Below, piece after piece: positions 49,101 through 57,911 of a stretch of 64,000 nt of DNA. Position numbers and translations under genes: made by a program. The stretch is from Episyrphus balteatus (lineage: Eukaryota; Arthropoda; Insecta; Diptera; Syrphidae): NCBI RefSeq assembly GCF_945859705.1, contig NC_079136.1:110380028-110444027 (forward strand), in the 5' to 3' direction. Below the pieces are notes generated by a model, which worked only from the letters and a program-made list of their open reading frames with translations, made no database searches and was not told the DNA's origin. The number at the start of each line of letters is the position of its first letter. The stretch's first letter is position 1.

Positions 49101-49984
49101 AATATATAATCTTCATGAGAACTTTCTTCCATCAAGGATAGTTTGAATATTCGATTGAGTAACGATTGATTCATTTTTGGGACTTCATCGTACATAGTGC
49201 AATCCAAAATCATTTGGTATCTTACGTGAGCCTCGAAATCACTTCTTCGAGTCAGTGCAGATTTGATTCGTTCTAAGAAACTGTATGGATTTTCGGCCAT
49301 GAACATAAGATGGATTCTATACAATTTATGTGTTTTCGCTTCTTGAAGATCGATGACAGTAAATTTAAGAGCTTCTTTGTTGTAATTATAAACTGCCACA
49401 ATTTGCCAGGAAAAATCCCCAATTTTAGTTTTAATTAAACCCCATGCTGGTAAAGGATGTCTCACGCCATCAATTAAGCCCTTATCAAGCCACCCACTGA
49501 TGGTGTCTGTATCAAAACTATCATCATCAAAAACGTGTAAACTTACACTGATATCACCCACGAATGTGACTCTTCTTGGTTCTTCTTCGTTGTTAACAAG
49601 TTTTGAGTTTGAAATGCCTGCTTTTTGAAGAAGTTCATAGATTTTTACATTCGAATGCTGTCTGCGACGCCGGTCAATTTCCACATCACGAGGCAACTGT
49701 CTTATAGGAACTTGTCGAAGCATTTGAACTTTTGGTTGAATTGTTTGAACAGGAAATTCGACTTGATGCTTTCCAGGGAACGTTATCCATTTTTGAGCAG
49801 ATTCTAATTTGTAATCAGTTTCCAAATTGGAATTTGTTTTATCAGATTTTCTGTGGCATCCTTCCACCAAAGACTCGTATGCATAATGTGGTTTTGTTAA
49901 TGGAATTACTTTTGGGTTTAAACAAGATTCATGTGAATTGAGAATGCTTAGTGAAAAGAGTGATGATTTAGCTGAGTCTGACAT
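46157..49984 (-). CDS. Dynein heavy chain tail protein without motor domain (two exons)
   Basis: Exon 1 is 49984-47459 (842 codons, ATG then SDSAKSS) and exon 2 is 46795-46157; the border GTCGAG|gtaaat...cattcatag|GCG is in phase 0. The 1054-residue product resembles the tail and start of the linker of axonemal inner-arm dynein heavy chains (DNAH3/7/12-like): HIVIGPFQIIVEPLKKYL, LSDQQFAMKWEAIAWPHKI, ALEVAVE joined to AKKTWKLI, and MHWQELAQRSG at about 973. Full heavy chains are over 3900 residues with six AAA+ modules and a microtubule-binding stalk; none is here. After IAEKAVLEADN similarity ends in a charged tail (MEEEERLKQEAEL, LLEKKKNRK) and a stop, and no good splice donor lies near the stop. 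A long open frame argues for a working gene in cilia or sperm tails; a degraded locus or undetected distant exons are the alternatives. Confidence 0.85.
46852..47035. repeat. MITE copy 2 in the dynein-tail intron
   Basis: A 184-bp relative of 27566-27750, from GCCCCGTTCAATTGGAGATG to CTCCCAAAGGAACAGGGC, with TA on both sides. The internal block CTTCCCGAGTAGATACGATT is identical in both. It sits inside the dynein-tail intron (46796-47458). Confidence 0.75.
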
Positions 49985-50277
49985 AGTCGAATTTTTTTTT
50001 TATTTTATTAGTTTTTTGAATGTTGTTTCTTCAAAGTTGGAGTCGATTCAGTTTTTGAATGAATAATTAGAGTGCGAAGAATCCGAAAACTAGTGAGGAT
50101 TTGAGAAAAGACACCCTGAAAATTTTGTTCAACTTGGTAAGTACGCAAAAAAACAAAAAGGCATAGGATTTTAAATTATTTTGACTTTGCAAGTCTTAAC
50201 GTTGAACAAATCGTTACTAATTGTGTTGATTAATGTACTCTTAATTAAAAATTATGATTAATCAAAAAAATTAGATT

Positions 50278-50721
50278 GGGCAGGTTCAGAAACGTTAGTG
50301 ACTAAATATTTAGGTAATTTTTCGGCCTCTGATTGGTCAGCTGTCAAAAAAAATCCTTCCAATTTAGGTAATTTTGTTGGAAAGCTGACTGGAAAATTAG
50401 GCAAGAAAATTTTACATAAAAATCTAGGAAAGTTTTTTTTTGTCAACATGACAGCTGATTGTTTTTAATTACAGAATTTCGTTAGCAAAATTAAATTTAT
50501 TTGTGTGAAAAACGAGTTAAAAGTGCATTATCGGTTATAATTAATATTATTTATTTATTAAAGTAAAGTTAAATTCGGTGTTTGCCCCATGTGGTCTTAA
50601 TTAAATTTCGAAATTTGACAATAACATCATATCCAAACTAATTTAGTCAATTTACTCAAATTTCCGTTCAGAAAATGACGTTGCCTAAATATTTAGTCCC
50701 TAATATTTCCTGAACTTGCCC
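50278..50721. repeat. MITE GGGCAGGTTCAG with ATT duplication, upstream of the dynein-tail gene
   Basis: The ends are GGGCAGGTTCAGAAACGTTA and its inverse (ATATTTCCTGAACTTGCCC); arms continue AGTGACTAAATATTTAGG. ATT flanks both sides (50275-50277, 50722-50724). The 444-bp element ends about 290 bp upstream of the dynein ATG, between it and the 3' end of the dioxygenase gene, so it may add or separate regulatory DNA. Confidence 0.75.
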
Positions 50722-50767
50722 ATTTTATCGTTATTTATAAAACGAAAATTATTATTTTGCAATCACT

Positions 50768-50773
50768 ATTTAT
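50768..50773 (-). terminator. Poly(A) signal of the dioxygenase-like gene
   Basis: TTTATT on the plus strand, i.e. AATAAA on the minus strand, about 50 bp after the TAA stop at 50821-50823. Confidence 0.55.
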
Positions 50774-50820
50774 TTGTACAAAAAAAATTATTGTTCATGA
50801 GTTTGAAATTCAAGTCAACT

Positions 50821-51963
50821 TTACAAAAGTTCTAAATACCTTGAACGACCAATGTAATCGTTTCTGCTTAAATAACACTGTTGTATTCCCAGATTACTAC
50901 ACATCTTATGCAAAACTCTCCAATTATCTAGAATTATCATTGTTCCTGGTTCTAAAGTTAAAATGATTTGATTTTTATTTTTTCTTATAATAGTCATTAA
51001 CTGTTCCAAACTATGATAAAAGTTTGCAATTTTGTCTTGTGGCAATATATTTAGCATGCCAAATGTTTGCATATCCAATTGAATTTTTAAATTTCCTTCT
51101 ATTTCATTTTCTATTTCGATAATGGGTGTAGATTTTTCATGGTAAACATTATTGTCCCGAATGTTGATAGGGACCGAGGTACTTGTGAGCAATTGGAAGG
51201 CATGCATATCAAATTGTTTGAGCTCTTCTATAATATTCTGACCATCGACTAAAATAATTTTTGATTTTTGAGTAACAAAGAAGAATTTCAAACCACAATC
51301 AAAATTGGCGCATGTGAGATTTGTGCAGATGTCTGAGTGAATTTCATCGAACGGTTGGAAGTTTATAGCCTGCTGATTTGGAAACAATCTTTCAATGATT
51401 AGTTTGGCCATTGAAGTGTTCTGTATTGAAATTCCTGTCACACAAATGAATCCATGTAAAATCAGATTTTTAAAAGTCTTGGCTATTCTATCATCAAATG
51501 ACACCAAATTAATAAAATCAATTTGTGGAGGTTTCTGAAATGTATTCGAGTTAAACGGAAGTTTCTTCAAAAAACACCTTTTCTTTGTAACATCGATTTG
51601 TAATAGGAACTCAATATTGTATGTGGAACAGTGACCATCCTCCCCTAGAAATAGATTTAAATGTTAACAAGTAATTAGGAAATAAAAATATGTTATTACA
51701 TTCTACAAGAAAACTATCTTCAGTTACACCTTCAATTATTTCTTTTGTTTGAATATAGATGGGTATGTCCAGGGGACTAAATTTTTTTCTTTTCGTTTCT
51801 GAATCGAAACATTCGGAGCATTGGCAATGACATCGCAGCCAAAATGCATCCAAATTGAATGGCTTTTCATAATTGGAATGTAGTATTTCTAAACTTGTTG
51901 TGTAATCTATAACCTTGAATGTATTTTTCTCCCCATCAGGATCCAATTGAGTGTTTATAGAAT
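50821..51963 (-). CDS. Gamma-butyrobetaine/trimethyllysine dioxygenase-like protein (5' exon missing)
   Basis: Two exons are clear: 51963-51700 and 51644-50821, separated by a 55-bp intron (GAAT|gtaata...tttctag|GGGAGG) that rebuilds VEWEDGHCSTY. The first encodes the zinc-binding N-terminal domain (DUF971-like) of this Fe(II)/2-oxoglutarate oxygenase family (FWLRCHCQCSECFDS; the usual pattern is WLRDHCRC-C). The second has the catalytic fold with HSD as first iron ligands and LDNWRVLHKM with the distal histidine. Family members act in carnitine synthesis. Odd points: the arginines that usually follow the distal histidine and hold 2-oxoglutarate (family pattern VLHGR...YRQ) are replaced by K/M and I-Q-Q with a short deletion, and the GGRT loop before LVDG is lost, so activity is doubtful. 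No ATG lies upstream in the first exon, which begins at an acceptor (tgtattttcag|AT); the only candidate 5' exon seen is the THAP exon at 55011-55602. Confidence 0.85.
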
Positions 51964-52309
51964 CTGAAAATACATAAATTATAAATTCGAATGAATGAAT
52001 TCTAAAAGTGGATTTAAATTCATGTGCATGCAGAAAAAAAGCAGAATATATGTGCCCTTAATAATGAAAGTGTATTAAGTCACTCCTAAAAGTACGATCA
52101 AATCTAGCAAAAATATTTATTATTTAAGGGGTAAAAATTATTTGAAAGCGAAATTGCAATAAATAAACTTCTTTATTGCTCCTTCAGTGATTTCATAAAA
52201 TAAATACAATTAAATCGTTATAACAAAATTATTATGTAAGTTTTTCTTCAAACCATGCAAAAAGTGACTTAGTCCACTTTCATAATCATGGGCACAGATA
52301 AAAACCTAT

Positions 52310-52660
52310 AAACTGGAGGATTCAAACCCAATAAAGCGGGTTTCTTGAGATCTAGCGAAGAAATGGGTCCAAAGGAAGCTTACTTATATCGTCAAGTTAA
52401 TGGAGCAATAATATATATTGCAATCGTTTCAAGACCACATGTAGCTTTGGCAGTTAATATGGAAGTTAACGTTACTCAACCTACAGTTGTATATGAAGAT
52501 AATCAAGTATTCATTCGTCTTATTGAGTGATTAATGTAGAGCACGAACAAAACACGGAGATATTTGCCATCATCACATAAGACAACTACGAGAGAAGACC
52601 GAACAACATTTTTTTTAGGAATCACAATACTTTGTGTCAACTATATCGTACATAACTGCA
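52310..52660 (+). pseudogene. Ty1/copia Pol RNase H fragment
   Basis: The plus strand reads KEAYLYRQVNGAIIYIAIVS, then RPHVALAVN, then after a deletion QPTVVYEDNQVFIRL, and after a stop ARTKHGDICHHHIRQLREKT. These match the copia-type end of Pol (YR-x-G-L-Y-x-RPDI-AV, then P-EDNQS, then SKHIDIRYHF-RE). The block between SRP and EDNQ is shortened and stops interrupt it. No LTRs are seen. It lies in the interval between the THAP exon and the dioxygenase exons. Confidence 0.75.
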
Positions 52661-52785
52661 TTCCGCTAAAGGAAATGGTCATTAGAATTGTGTCGAAGCG
52701 AAAAACTTGCCAATATCCTTTTTAAGTATTTTTTAGAAGAGAAACTCGTAGTTAAAAGTTTAAAACAGGTCTTCTTACTGTAGAA

Positions 52786-53707
52786 CAGTGCTGCCATTTC
52801 GAAATTTAAAAAAAAACATATTAAAAAACATGATTTCAGTTCAAAAAACATGATTTATAAAAAAAATCAAAATTTGAAAGAAAATGAACAACCACATCAT
52901 GACTAGGGGGGAATAAAACAAATTATTTCGAGTTCATTTTAGAAAATAGTATAAAGTATCAGAGGTATAACTACACAGGGTACTTTTTGCAAAAATTCTT
53001 AAAGTGAAAATTATCAAACTCATTTTATGATGGAGAATTCTTAGATCTTGGCTTCAAAACGTTTATAGTTTTTTTTTCGGAAAAAATTGCCCTTTGAAGG
53101 AAAAAATAATTATTTGCTTTTGTAATTTACCCACTTTTTTTCAAAATTTGTAATTATAACTTAAATTACAAAAATGGCGGGAATAAAACATAAACATAAA
53201 TCAGTTTATAATTTGTACTCATTCAAGGTTAATTTCATATATACATACTTCATGTAGGTATTGAATGACTTATTGGGCCCTATCGTGAATCTCGAGGGGA
53301 ATTTTGTTTCCCTCGGAATATTTTTTTCCCTCGGAATTTTTTGTGCGATCCTGAATCTCCCTCGGAATTTATTTCCAGGGAGCAAAAAATCGTAAGAAAT
53401 GATGTCTAAATTCCCCTGGAAAATTGATTGCCGATACCAATAAATTTCGAGGGAAACTTTTTATGATCATTTTCGCTCCCATATTTAAAACATGGGAAAC
53501 ATTTCGAGGGAAATTTTCATTCATGATAACTCTCATTAAAAATAACAGTTCATCTAGTGAAAAAGATTGTTGGTTTACAAAAAGATTATAAAGATTTTTC
53601 TCTTGGATTAAAAAAAAAAACATGATTTTGGGCACGAAAACATTAAAACATGATTTTAGTTCAAAAAACATGAAAATCATGCTAAATCATGATTTCTGGC
53701 AGCCTTG
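52786..53707. mobile_element. hAT-type MITE with 8-bp duplication CTGTAGAA
   Basis: It begins CAGTGCTGCCATTTCG and ends TTTCTGGCAGCCTTG, imperfect inverse copies. CTGTAGAA lies on both sides (52778-52785, 53708-53715). The subterminal zones share ACATGATTT(T/C)AGTTCAAAAAACATGA. The middle (about 53275-53530) carries a partial copy of another family (GGGCCCTATCGTGAATCTCG, CCCTCGGAAT repeats). There is no transposase. Confidence 0.8.
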
Positions 53708-53715
53708 CTGTAGAA

Positions 53716-54891
53716 GAATTTAAAAATGTACCGAATATAAAATGGCCGAATATTCGGCGGCATCTCTAGTCGGTACAAAGAGTGATAAGTTGTTTGATAT
53801 AAATTGCAAGCTTAAATTTTTAGGTTTTATTTGGGCTTTAATGATCTTTATTTTTGGATGCAATTAATGAAACACTAATTCATCTTTTTGTTTACCTACC
53901 TTTCGCCGGTTTTTTTCCAGCTTCCTCAGGGGATTTTTTATTTAACTAATATAACCAAAATTACAATTACAAGTAAGATTGATAAGGAGCATATTTAAAT
54001 TTTAGTGGAAGCGTCAGCGAGCAAGAAAATTTTTTTAACGAAATAAATTTGAACCATTCTTAAGCTATATACAAAAAATTAGTTCATACAATTTTATATA
54101 CATATAAAAACATTGAAAAATGGAATTTTTCTCACACTGAAATTTTGTAGCAAAAATTTGATTTATTCTATTATATCAAATAAGTTCTTAATTAAATCGG
54201 GAATACTAAAAACTAAAAATTTTAAATAATCCAAGTTGTTTGACATGAGCTAAGTACTTCACGTTGAAATGAAACTATAAACTTAAATTCTTTAATTTTC
54301 TAATTTGAAACAATTTCAAATAAAAAGCTAAAAATATAACGAAATGTTTTACATATAGGTACTACACTCTCTGAATAAATGAATACATTTATTTTCGTTT
54401 ATACACTGGATTTAAGATTAACATAGAACAAAAGTGGGTAATAAGCAACTGAAGATATCTCGGACAGTAGAAAAGATGTCGGAAAGATTTACATAGATTT
54501 AACGGTTATATTTCAAAAACGAGATGTGATCGAATATTTCTGTCTTCGGATTCGAGTTCAGCAACCTTTTGAAAAAGTATAGTTTAGTCTCGGCACCAAA
54601 AACCTTGTAGAAATACTTATGTTATTTAAAGGGTTCTTAAAAAAACATTTTAAGGTGCTTACGTGGTGCTTTAGGAAATGATCAAAGAGGTAAAACTAGT
54701 TTTTTGAAAAATACCTTACCAACCTTGTAATGCACCACAAAATGTTTGTTTTCGCTTATAAAAACTTCATCGACAGCTTCTTTAACGATACAAAATTGGT
54801 AGAGACTTTAAGGGAGATTTTCAGATTGGTAATTAAATTACTAAAATACAAAAACAAGATTTAGTTTTGCACATATTAGACTTGTTTTTGT
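53716..54891. other. Stretch 3' of the THAP exon, no exon recognised
   Basis: AT-rich DNA without coding signs. If the THAP exon is spliced to the dioxygenase exons this is part of a 3-kb intron together with the copia and hAT pieces. Confidence 0.4.
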
Positions 54892-55010
54892 TTAAACTTT
54901 ATCTTTTGATTTTCTGAAAAAAAATGTTCGGGGGTTGTTAAACCCCATAACTCCTCCCCTAAATACGGCTATGCTAAATATGTACCCAGCTAGAGCTACC
55001 CACTTCTTAC

Positions 55011-55602
55011 CTAGATCCATTTCGTCAGAAGTTACTTCAACGTATTCTATGTTATCCGCCGAATTATGTTTTTCCTCATCAATAGCCTCGTTAGTTGGTT
55101 TATTTTCCTCAAATGTTATATTTAATTGGTCATTTTCGATCTCTAATAACGTTTCGGTTTCATTTTGAATTGAATCATTAGGTACGTCCGCATGATTCGA
55201 ATTTTCCAAATTCAAAGGAAGAGCTTGAGTTTCACGAGCAATTAACTCACAACCTATTTCCATTTGATTGAAATTTTTCAAGTTTAAAGGAGAATTTTCG
55301 ACTTCACGAGGAGTTGAATCTCTAGCCAAGTGCAATTGATTTAAATTCTTGAGATTTAGAGAAGGAATTGCTAATTTATTCAAACTTCTCGACTGTGAAT
55401 GTTTGTAATCGGAAATCTTGAAATGGCGAGCACATACTTGATAGCTTTCATTTAGTTTTCTTAAATGTATGGTCCTTAAATTAGGATTATCGATAGCTTG
55501 GAGCCAAGAGTCTGCTACTTCCTGAGATCGGGGAAACTTGTGAGCTAAGTCGAAGCGTTCACCTTTGCATGTTGCAATGCAACAGCGATTTTTTCTTTCC
55601 AT
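55011..55602 (-). CDS. THAP zinc-finger protein, first coding exon
   Basis: ATG at 55602. Residues 1-82 form a THAP domain, a DNA-binding C2CH finger: C8, C12, C57, H60, with the conserved P24 and W33 and a final AIPSL (usual AVPTIF). Residues about 80-160 hold three diverged copies of a 27-residue repeat centred on LNLKN-NQ and spaced by RE-E, then an acidic Asn/Glu-rich stretch. At EMDL a consensus donor CTAG|gtaagaag (55011/55010) ends the exon in phase 1. Reading through it would add 39 residues and stop at 54892, a possible unspliced form. THAP domains occur in P-element transposases and in host regulators; no transposase domain follows here. The next exon on the strand that accepts phase 1 is the dioxygenase exon at 51963. 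Confidence 0.85.
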
Positions 55603-55762
55603 GTTTCTGATGTACTTTAGAAGATTATGCTATGATTGATTGAACTTTGGAAGAAGATAAATATTTACTCTTCTTTATTAGAAGGAAAAAAAAACAATAA
55701 ACATAAACAAATTTTAATTCATTACAAGAAAAACCGGATAAAAACAACAAGCTGGATGCATT

Positions 55763-56231
55763 GAATAAGAAGTACAGGAAGGGGTGTTTATTCAAATAAG
55801 TGAAGCCGCTTTTTATTAGTGTGAGTTGTACAGATGCACATGTATTGGTAAAGGGTCGGAGTGCAGATATATTGTTCACTCAAGGGGCGCCAACAGAAAT
55901 GTAACTGGTCTCGTGATAGACTTAAGTATAAATGCTATTTTTCATCATAATTATATACGAATTTTAAACTGTTTTTTTTTCCTCAACTAAAATCACACTG
56001 AAAATTGTTTTAAAATCATCAAGAGTAGCTGAAACATTGGCGGTCAATGATTGCATCGCCTTGTCATCACCAATAAGAGTGAGTTCGCCCCTGGAAAACG
56101 AGCTCGAAATTTGACAGATTATATAAAATTTTTGACAGTTTATATAAATTTGATTTTTTTTTAAATTTTTTTGTGGCTTCACTCGCCAACTCTATAGGTG
56201 TGATATACACCCCTTCCTGTACTTCTTATTC
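55763..56231. repeat. MITE GAATAAGAAGTACAGG with ATT duplication
   Basis: A 469-bp element from GAATAAGAAGTACAGGAAGG to CCTTCCTGTACTTCTTATTC (arms continue GGTGT). ATT lies on both sides (55760-55762, 56232-56234). It lies about 160 bp upstream of the THAP start codon, in or near its promoter. Noncoding. Confidence 0.75.
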
Positions 56232-56913
56232 ATTGACTTAATATATATGGACTGCTAGAAGCATATTCAGGTTGGTTCCACTTGTTTCTTCGCGATACTA
56301 GCGCCCTAAAAAAAAGTGGAGAATAAGTGCAACATTTTTGACTAAGTGCGAAAGGAACAAATATAGAAAAACAGAGAAAGCACTACCTTTTAACGACAGA
56401 TGTCATTCACTAAAAGTTTCCTCTTTTCGCCGTCTAAGGTTATACCGCTAGTAGAGCTAGAAAGACGTGGAATCATTTTTTTTCAATTTTTGTATGGAAA
56501 AGTCAAACGATTAGCAGTCCATATATAGTAGGTCAATGTTCTTATTCAATGGCTGGATGTCAATTTCTACTTCAAAGAAATGACACTTGGGAAATAGGTT
56601 TTCACGCCATCTAGCACTTGGAGCGGAACCTTTACAGTGATATTGGAAAAAGCTTTTCACGCTACCAGCACTTTTCATGGAACCCTCAAATATGAAATTT
56701 GACATCAGGTGCGTCCCACCAAGGGAGATCTCTGAGCGCTCAGAGATTTTTTAAGTAAAGCCTGGTACGCAGCTCGCGCTAAAATTTAGCCGACATAAAA
56801 TTCCCATACAAGTTATCGATAATTTGTATGGGATCCATAGGTGTGTTTTTTATTACAACCGGTCTTAACTTGACAAAAAAAACGCAGTCTGGGCTAAGCA
56901 ATTTACATGTTAA

Positions 56914-57063
56914 AGCCTGGTACGCTGCTCGCGCTAAATTTTAGCTAACATACAAATTATCGAAAATTTTTAGCGGAGATAAAATGGATCCCATACAAGT
57001 TATCGATAACTTCTATGGGAATTTTATCTCAGCTAAAATTTAGCGCGAGCAGCGTACCAGGCT
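56914..57063. repeat. MITE A copy inside element B
   Basis: A 150-bp copy from AGCCTGGTACGCTGCTCGCG to the inverse CGCGAGCAGCGTACCAGGCT, with TAA duplicated on each side (56911-56913, 57064-57066). Confidence 0.85.
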
Positions 57064-57394
57064 TAAATACAACAACACCTTAGCCCCTTGGGCTTAGTTG
57101 TTTAGCCCGGAGATTTCTCTGGGCTTAACTTTTTGAAGAGTTTTAAATCTGTGCTACCAAACTAATTTTTTCATAAATTGTTTAGAATTTGTTTAAAAAC
57201 GTGAAAACTCACGTTTGGAAGGACAAAATGTATTAATATAGTTTTGCTAGCATACATTTTTGTATCTCTTTGTAAAACATACATGCAAAATACAAGAAAA
57301 TGACGAAAGCGAAAAATATGACAACTCTAAATTTTTGTTGTGTCTGCTGTTTTCGGAACATTCAATATACAGTGCTGCCAAGATTTCAGGTTAA

Positions 57395-57556
57395 AGGCTT
57401 GGCCACACCGGAGGGTATGCGGTATAGCGGTAACGATATTTGTACTAAAAAAATTCCACACCTGAACGTTGATGTGTCAGTTTGGAATTTTTTTCATACA
57501 AGTACCCTCACCGCTACCCGTACCGCTACCGCATACCCTCCAGTGTGGCCAAGCCT
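57395..57556. repeat. MITE C copy inside element B
   Basis: A 162-bp single unit from AGGCTTGGCCACACC to GTGTGGCCAAGCCT, with TAA on both sides (57392-57394, 57557-57559). It shows what one unamplified insertion of the family looks like. Confidence 0.85.
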
Positions 57557-57690
57557 TAAGCCCCGAGGCGTTTTTTTTGTCCAGTTAAGACCGGTGGTAA
57601 TAAAAAACACACCTCATTTTAGCTCGGCTAAAAATTTTCGATAATTTGTATGGGAGCTAAAATTTAGCGCGAGCAGCGTACCAGGCTTAA

Positions 57691-57827
57691 AGCCTGGTAC
57701 GCTGCTCGCTCCCATACAAATTATCGAAAATTTTTAGCCGAGATAAAATGGATCCCATACAAGTTATCGATAACTTGTATGGGAATTTTATCTCAGCTAA
57801 AATTTAGCGCGAGCAGCGTACCAGGCT
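57691..57827. repeat. MITE A copy adjacent to the nest
   Basis: It begins AGCCTGGTACGCTGCTCGC directly after the TAA that closes the outer MITE A, and ends GCGTACCAGGCT followed by TTA. A short deletion removed part of the left arm. Confidence 0.75.
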
Positions 57828-57911
57828 TTATAAATAAATAAAAATAAATAAATGTTTTTTTTTTTGTTTTTTTTTTTAAGCCTGGTACGCTGCTGATGCG
57901 AAAAGAAAAAT

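Larger units (their letters stand above)
56839..57614. mobile_element. Element B inserted in MITE A (CAT duplication)
   Basis: It begins AGGTGTGTTTTTTATTACAA and ends GTAATAAAAAACACACCT. CAT is duplicated (56836-56838, 57615-57617); the empty site reads GGAT(C/T)CATTTTAGC in other MITE A copies, which proves the borders. Its arms (CCGGTCTTAACTTGACAAAA) match 32239-32673. It has itself been hit twice, by a MITE A copy and a MITE C copy. Confidence 0.85.
56759..57687. repeat. MITE A, outer shell of a nested insertion
   Basis: The left half is 56759-56838 and the right half 57615-57687; joined they match the solo copy at 29807-29956. Flanked by TAA (56756-56758, 57688-57690). It is split by element B at 56839-57614. 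Confidence 0.85.

Noticed and set aside
55625..55879. 84-codon minus-strand frame upstream of the THAP start
   Set aside because: Its upper part lies in the inverted-repeat element that begins at 55763; hydrophobic low-complexity content suggests chance.
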